Below, in pieces: positions 6,003 to 8,347 of a stretch of 8,347 bases of DNA. The notes below the pieces were generated by a model that worked only from the letters and a program-made list of their open reading frames with translations, was not told the origin of the DNA and did not search any database. Each line of letters opens with the position of its first letter. Position 1 is the first letter of the stretch. Where the stretch lies: positions 1 through 8,347 of the forward strand of contig CAYOEZ010000212.1 in assembly GCA_964402955.1 (NCBI GenBank), read 5' to 3'. A program made the translations under genes and the position numbers. Source of the DNA: CAYOEZ01 sp964402955. Its GTDB lineage: Bacteria; Chloroflexota; DTOL01; DAOUCN01.

Positions 6003-6040
6003 ACCTGCTCCTCTATCCCTATCCAGCTCCCCAATATGCA

Positions 6041-6062
6041 GGAGTGGTGCGCTCACCACCCC
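6041..6062 (-). promoter_or_regulatory. GC-rich hairpin in the rplW-rplB spacer
   Basis: On the mRNA, GGGGUGGUG (6062-6054) pairs with CACCACUCC (6049-6041), loop AGCG. This gives 9 pairs, one of them G-U. The G-U makes the stem continuous only in the sense RNA. It ends 27 nt before the rplB SD at 6013-6008 and leaves that site free. No U-run follows, so it is not a terminator. The remainder of the 101-nt spacer shows nothing clear. Confidence 0.45.
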
Positions 6063-6103
6063 AGCCCTATGCACGGACATTCGATCTGCACACGGGAGAC
6101 GCT

Positions 6104-6388
6104 CTATACACCTTCAAAGAACTCGATCTTCTGGCCGGCCTGGATGGTGACCATAGCCTTCTTCCAGGTGGACGTCATGCCTGAATGCTTGCCCACCCGG
6201 CGCATCTTGCCCATCAGGCGGCTCGTGTTTACCCTGACCACTTTCACGTTGAAGGCAAGCTCCACCGCTTCCTTGATCTGAATCTTGGTTGCATCAAGCG
6301 CAACTTCAAACGTGTACTGGTCCTGGGCAATTTGCCGCGTCACCTTCTCGGTAACGACGGGACGGCGCAACACGTCATACGGATGCAT
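6104..6388 (-). CDS. rplW: 50S ribosomal protein L23
   Basis: L23 forms part of the rim of the peptide exit tunnel and is the docking point for trigger factor and SRP. The 94-residue protein is of normal length. It has VLRRPVVTEKV at 6-16, YTFEVALDATKIQIKEAVE at 25-43, and VNTSRLMGKMRRVGK (53-67), followed by WKKAMVTIQAGQKIEFFEG. The ATG at 6388 follows GGGGGAG (6399-6393) by 4 nt and overlaps the end of rplD by 14 nt, so rplW's ribosome-binding site lies within rplD's acidic tail codons. Ends in TAG. Confidence 0.97.
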   Translation of the reverse strand: MHPYDVLRRPVVTEKVTRQIAQDQYTFEVALDATKIQIKEAVELAFNVKVVRVNTSRLMGKMRRVGKHSGMTSTWKKAMVTIQAGQKIEFFEGV

Positions 6389-7043
6389 CGCTCTCCCCCT
6401 TCTCGGTGTCGCTGTCAGTCACCTCACCATAGGTCGCACTGATGGCATCCAACGCCGACCGCGTAAACACGAGATAATCGTGCGTCAGAAGATCGGCCAC
6501 GTTGAGATTAGTCGCCTGGAGCGTCTTGACGCCGGGAAGATTGCGAGCCGACAACTCGACGTTCGCGTTTCTCTCCGCCAGCAGAATCAAGGTTGATGGC
6601 CCGGCGCCAATGCTCTGCAGCGTGGCGATCATGTCCTTCGTCCGCGCTTCAGTCATGCTGAAGTCGTCGACGACGATGACACGATTCTCTTGCAGTTTGC
6701 TTGCCAGCGCCGACTTCAGCGCCAGCCGCCGCATTTTCTTCGGCATCGATTGTGCGTATGAGCGCGGATGCGGGCCAAAGGCGATGCCACCCTTGATCCA
6801 CAGGGGCGAGCGTATGGTGCCCTGACGCGCCCGGCCGGTGCCCTTCTGCCGCCATGGCTTGGCGGCGCCACCTGCCACATCACCGCGGGTCTTTGTGGAA
6901 GCATTCCCCTGGCGGGCATTGGCCAGTTGCATCTTGAGGGCCTGATGCAGGACAGGCACATTGACAGCCACACCAAAGATGGCCGGATCAAGCTCCGTGT
7001 CGCCAACCTGCTCGCCGCGTATGTTCATTACTGTCTGTGTCAC
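6375..7043 (-). CDS. rplD: 50S ribosomal protein L4, with acidic C-terminal tail
   Basis: L4 binds 23S rRNA domain I and has a long loop at the tunnel constriction opposite L22. In E. coli it also represses the S10 operon, by attenuation and translation block. The 222-residue product shows the basic loop (TRGDVAGGAAKPWRQKGTGRAR, about 52-72), then RSPLWIKGGIAFGPHPRSY at 78-96, followed by the Rossmann-like C-terminal half. The last dozen residues (SDTEKGESDASV) are an acidic tail beyond the usual family end. The start is GTG at 7043, with GGGAG at 7054-7050, 6 nt upstream. An in-frame ATG at 7028 has poorer spacing. The GTG lies in a small hairpin. Overlaps rplW by 14 nt. Ends in TGA overlapping that start region. 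Confidence 0.96.
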   Translation of the reverse strand: MTQTVMNIRGEQVGDTELDPAIFGVAVNVPVLHQALKMQLANARQGNASTKTRGDVAGGAAKPWRQKGTGRARQGTIRSPLWIKGGIAFGPHPRSYAQSMPKKMRRLALKSALASKLQENRVIVVDDFSMTEARTKDMIATLQSIGAGPSTLILLAERNANVELSARNLPGVKTLQATNLNVADLLTHDYLVFTRSALDAISATYGEVTDSDTEKGESDASV

Positions 7044-7135
7044 ACTGATCTCCCGTGTGCGTGATACCTACAACGGTTCATCCCCACACTATCCGTGGCC
7101 ACTGCCTGCGCCCTGAACAGCTCAGCGATGAACAC
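7040..7135 (-). other. Small open frame in the rplC-rplD spacer (doubtful gene)
   Basis: A 31-codon frame runs from GTG 7135 through most of the 99-nt rplC-rplD spacer. Its TGA (7042-7040) overlaps the rplD start as GTGA. AGGGA before the rplC stop lies roughly 10 nt upstream of the GTG. The peptide (starting MFIAELFRAQAV) resembles nothing I recognise. A stop-free run of this length is expected by chance in GC-rich DNA, so it is probably not a gene, although the overlap could allow coupled initiation at rplD. Confidence 0.12.
7041..7059 (-). promoter_or_regulatory. Hairpin enclosing the rplD start site
   Basis: On the mRNA, CACAC (7059-7055) pairs with GUGUG (7045-7041), loop GGGAGAUCA. The SD GGGAG lies in the loop, and the GTG start codon (7043-7041) is in the 3' arm. 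The stem is only 5 bp, so it may be transient or chance. The pairing is seen; a regulatory role is inference. Confidence 0.35.
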
Positions 7136-7142
7136 ACCGTAT

Positions 7143-7796
7143 CTATCCCTTCTTCAACTTGATCGCCTTCTTGATGAGCACGATACCATTGACGCCGCCC
7201 GGCAAAGAACCGCGCACCAGGATCAGGTTGCGGTTGGCGTCTGTCTCCACGATCTTGAGATTCTGCACTGTGACCTGATCGCTACCCATGCGCCCGGCCA
7301 TGCGCATACCCTTGTGAACGCGGCCCGGAGTCGTGCCTGAGCCGATAGCGCCCGGCGCCCGATGGCGATCTGACTGGCCATGCGTCTTGGGTCCGCCAGC
7401 GAAATGATGGCGCTTGACGACGCCGGCAAAGCCCTTGCCCTTGGAAACACCAACGACGTCAACAACATCGCCGGCCTTGAACACAGTGGCGTCCACTTTC
7501 TCGCCCACTTTGTGTTCGGTGGCCTTCTCGACATGCACTTCGCGCAAATGGCGCAGCATCGGCATCTTGGCTTGCTCTTCACGGCCCTGGCGATCAAGGT
7601 GGCCTTTCTCAGGCTTGCTCAGAGCCTTCGTTTCCTCGAAACCGAGTTGTACTGCTTCGTAACCGTCGGTCTCCTTACACTTGACCTGGGTAACAATACA
7701 CGGCCCTGCTTCGACAACGGTGACTGGAACAACCTCACCCGTCGCGGTGAAGACCTGCGTCATGCCCAGTTTCTTGCCTAAAATACCATTAATCAT
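7143..7796 (-). CDS. rplC: 50S ribosomal protein L3
   Basis: L3 is one of the first proteins to bind 23S rRNA and its loop approaches the peptidyl-transferase centre. The 217-residue protein is complete. It opens MINGILGKKLGMTQVF, has GVSKGKGFAGVVKRHHFAGGPKTHG at about 116-140 in segments typical of the family, RAPGAIG at 146-152, PGRVHKGMRMAGRMG at 157-171, and ends in basic IKLKKG. The stretch where E. coli L3 carries the PrmB-methylated glutamine (GQNQTPG) reads GSGTTPG, so that glutamine appears to be absent. The ATG at 7796 is fixed by the family N-terminus but has no adjacent SD (GCCCAACC precedes it). AGGAGG lies 48 nt upstream, beyond a hairpin. Ends in TAG. Confidence 0.97.
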   Translation of the reverse strand: MINGILGKKLGMTQVFTATGEVVPVTVVEAGPCIVTQVKCKETDGYEAVQLGFEETKALSKPEKGHLDRQGREEQAKMPMLRHLREVHVEKATEHKVGEKVDATVFKAGDVVDVVGVSKGKGFAGVVKRHHFAGGPKTHGQSDRHRAPGAIGSGTTPGRVHKGMRMAGRMGSDQVTVQNLKIVETDANRNLILVRGSLPGGVNGIVLIKKAIKLKKG

Positions 7797-7804
7797 GGTT
7801 GGGC

Positions 7805-7841
7805 GAAACCATCAGCCGGATTAGCGCGGCTGGCGGGTTTC
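7805..7841 (-). promoter_or_regulatory. Hairpin between the rplC Shine-Dalgarno and its ATG
   Basis: On the mRNA, GAAACC (7841-7836) pairs with GGUUUC (7810-7805), and CAGCCG (7832-7827) with CGGCUG (7818-7813). They are separated by a CGC/AU internal loop and closed by an 8-nt loop. That is 12 Watson-Crick pairs, plus a possible U-G at the base (7842/7804). It starts 3 nt after AGGAGG (7850-7845) and ends 8 nt before the rplC ATG. Folding would shorten the SD-AUG distance from 48 to about 11 nt. Confidence 0.55.
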
Positions 7842-7844
7842 AGT

Positions 7845-7850
7845 CCTCCT
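7845..7850 (-). promoter_or_regulatory. Displaced Shine-Dalgarno of rplC
   Basis: AGGAGG is a near-perfect anti-16S match, but its 3' end lies 48 nt before the rplC ATG, with no closer SD. No plausible ATG, GTG or TTG stands at normal distance downstream of it; the next bases form the 7805-7841 hairpin. That makes use by rplC through the folded spacer the simplest explanation. Confidence 0.45.
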
Positions 7851-7865
7851 AACTCCGTGTATGTT

Positions 7866-7919
7866 AGCGGTTCTCCCGCCAACAGATGGCACGCATCACA
7901 ACGCGCCCAGAACACCGCT
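7866..7919 (-). promoter_or_regulatory. Longer-range stem-loop in the rpsJ-rplC spacer
   Basis: On the mRNA, AGCGG and UUCU (7919-7909, with UG bulged) pair with AGAACCGCU (7874-7866), 9 pairs in all. Within it GGCGCG (7907-7902) pairs with CGUGCC (7893-7888), including one G-U, loop 8 nt. It lies upstream of the rplC SD. It is weaker evidence than the 7805-7841 hairpin because the outer arm closes a 34-nt interior. Confidence 0.35.
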
Positions 7920-7924
7920 GTCGT

Positions 7925-7941
7925 CCGTCGAGGCACGACGG
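7925..7941 (-). promoter_or_regulatory. Hairpin 7 nt after the rpsJ stop
   Basis: CCGUCG (7941-7936) pairs perfectly with CGACGG (7930-7925), loop UGCCU, on the mRNA. It is compact and GC-rich, but the following bases (ACGACAGCGG) contain no U-run, so intrinsic termination is unlikely. It could stabilise the upstream message end or act in attenuation; neither is shown by sequence alone. Confidence 0.4.
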
Positions 7942-7948
7942 GTCACAC

Positions 7949-8260
7949 CTACAGCTTGATCTCGATATCGACGCCGGCAGGCAAGGTCAGCCGCATCAGA
8001 GCGTCAATCGTCTTGGGACTCGGGTTGAGCACATCAATCAGACGCTTGTGCGTCCGCATCTCGAAGTGTTCGCGCGAGTCCTTGTCGATGAACGTGCTGC
8101 GCATGACGCAAAACTTCTCGATGCGCGTCGGCAACGGCACGGGACCTGATACCTCGGCCCCGGTCCGTTCTGCTGCCTCGACGATCTGAGCCGCCGACTG
8201 ATCCAGAACACGGTGGTCGTAGGCCTTGAGACGGATGCGAATCCGTTGATTGGTAGCCAT
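7949..8260 (-). CDS. rpsJ: 30S ribosomal protein S10 (NusE)
   Basis: S10 is a head protein of the small subunit and, as NusE, joins NusG and RNA polymerase in transcription-translation coupling and antitermination. Its 103 residues fit the family. It has IRIRLKAYDHRVLDQSA at 7-23, SGPVPLPTRIEKFCVMRS at 38-55, and REHFEMRTHKRLIDVLNP at 63-80, ending LPAGVDIEIKL. The ATG at 8260 has AAGGAG at 8270-8265, 4 nt upstream; that SD is also the last two sense codons of tuf. With a 1-nt gap to the tuf stop, rpsJ is translationally tied to tuf. There is thus no room for a separate S10-operon leader before rpsJ. Ends in TAG. Confidence 0.98.
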   Translation of the reverse strand: MATNQRIRIRLKAYDHRVLDQSAAQIVEAAERTGAEVSGPVPLPTRIEKFCVMRSTFIDKDSREHFEMRTHKRLIDVLNPSPKTIDALMRLTLPAGVDIEIKL

Positions 8261-8261
8261 A

Positions 8262-8347
8262 TTACTCCTTGATCTTTATCACAACACCGGCACCGACGGT
8301 GTGGCCGCCTTCACGAATGGCAAAGTGCAGGCCTTCTTCCATTGCAA
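8262..8347 (-). CDS. tuf: Elongation factor Tu, C-terminal end only (runs off the window)
   Basis: EF-Tu delivers aminoacyl-tRNA to the ribosomal A site as a GTP complex. Only the last 27 codons and TAA are inside the window. By hand they read AMEEGLHFAIREGGHTVGAG followed by VVIKIKE, the standard domain 3 end of bacterial EF-Tu (RFAIREGGRTVGAGVV-type). The remainder lies upstream of position 8347 on the minus strand. Its position directly before rpsJ is the classic str-S10 junction. The final AAG GAG codons double as the rpsJ Shine-Dalgarno. The residues are too few to judge anything further about the gene. Confidence 0.95.
   Translation of the reverse strand, partial: AMEEGLHFAIREGGHTVGAGVVIKIKE

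Larger units (their letters stand above)
7793..7936 (-). other. Small open frame in the rpsJ-rplC spacer (doubtful gene)
   Basis: A 47-codon frame runs from GTG 7936 across the rpsJ-rplC spacer, with other possible starts at GTG 7915 and TTG 7882. It ends in TGA (7795-7793), overlapping the rplC start as ATGA. The peptide contains CDAC (a lone CxxC) and matches no family I know. AGGTG near the rpsJ stop lies about 9 nt before GTG 7936; the SD is weak. It could couple translation into the SD-less rplC, but an open run of this length is not improbable by chance. Confidence 0.15.

Noticed and set aside
6003..6080. A longer L2 beginning 26 codons upstream of the chosen start.
   Set aside because: The extra residues have no family match, while the ATG at 6002 has a well-spaced GAGGAG and gives the usual length.
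7925..7941. Intrinsic terminator after rpsJ.
   Set aside because: The stem is good but no U-tract follows, and rplC continues the operon.

Overview
The window is a section of a bacterial ribosomal-protein locus, read entirely from the minus strand. It joins the end of the str operon (tuf), the whole S10 operon and the first half of the spc operon. In transcription order, from high to low coordinates, the genes are tuf (3' end only), rpsJ, rplC, rplD, rplW, rplB, rpsS, rplV, rpsC, rplP, rpmC, rpsQ, rplN, rplX, rplE, rpsN, rpsH and rplF (5' part only). This is the canonical bacterial order with nothing missing and nothing inserted that is clearly a gene. All 16 complete genes encode full-length, intact ribosomal proteins. 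No mobile element, CRISPR array, tRNA or rRNA was seen.

The proteins are plainly bacterial. G+C looks to be in the high fifties by eye (not computed). Shine-Dalgarno (SD) sequences of the GGAGG type are common. S14 is the short zinc-binding form and L24 keeps a four-cysteine C-terminal module. L2 and S3 style, plus Ala/Pro-rich or acidic C-terminal tails on S19, S3, L16 and L4, suggest Chloroflexota. That is an inference from remembered family sequences, of moderate to low confidence. Six of the 17 visible starts are non-ATG: TTG for rpsC and rpsN, GTG for rplD, rpsS, rpmC and rplF.

The layout mixes two kinds of junction. Tight junctions are tuf/rpsJ (1 nt), rplD/rplW (14-nt overlap), rplB/rpsS (1 nt), rpsS/rplV (11 nt), rplV/rpsC (11 nt), rplP/rpmC (20-nt overlap), rpsQ/rplN (23 nt), rpsN/rpsH (8 nt) and rpsH/rplF (17 nt). 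Wider spacers of 77-152 nt are rpsJ-rplC, rplC-rplD, rplW-rplB, rpsC-rplP, rpmC-rpsQ, rplN-rplX, rplX-rplE and rplE-rpsN. No gene-free stretch exceeds 152 nt. No convincing promoter or intrinsic terminator was seen inside, so the genes are probably one transcript started upstream of tuf.

The part worth a second look is the spacers. rplC and rplP both lack a normally spaced SD. In both, a strong SD lies 42-48 nt upstream, and an imperfect but strong hairpin (12-13 pairs) fills nearly all the intervening sequence, so folding would bring the SD to about 9-11 nt from the ATG. The rpsC-rplP spacer also holds a perfect 16-nt palindrome and overlapping alternative hairpins. The rpsJ-rplC spacer is folded along most of its length, and the rplD start codon lies in a small hairpin. 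The genes are housekeeping; any novelty here is in translational control of the operon.
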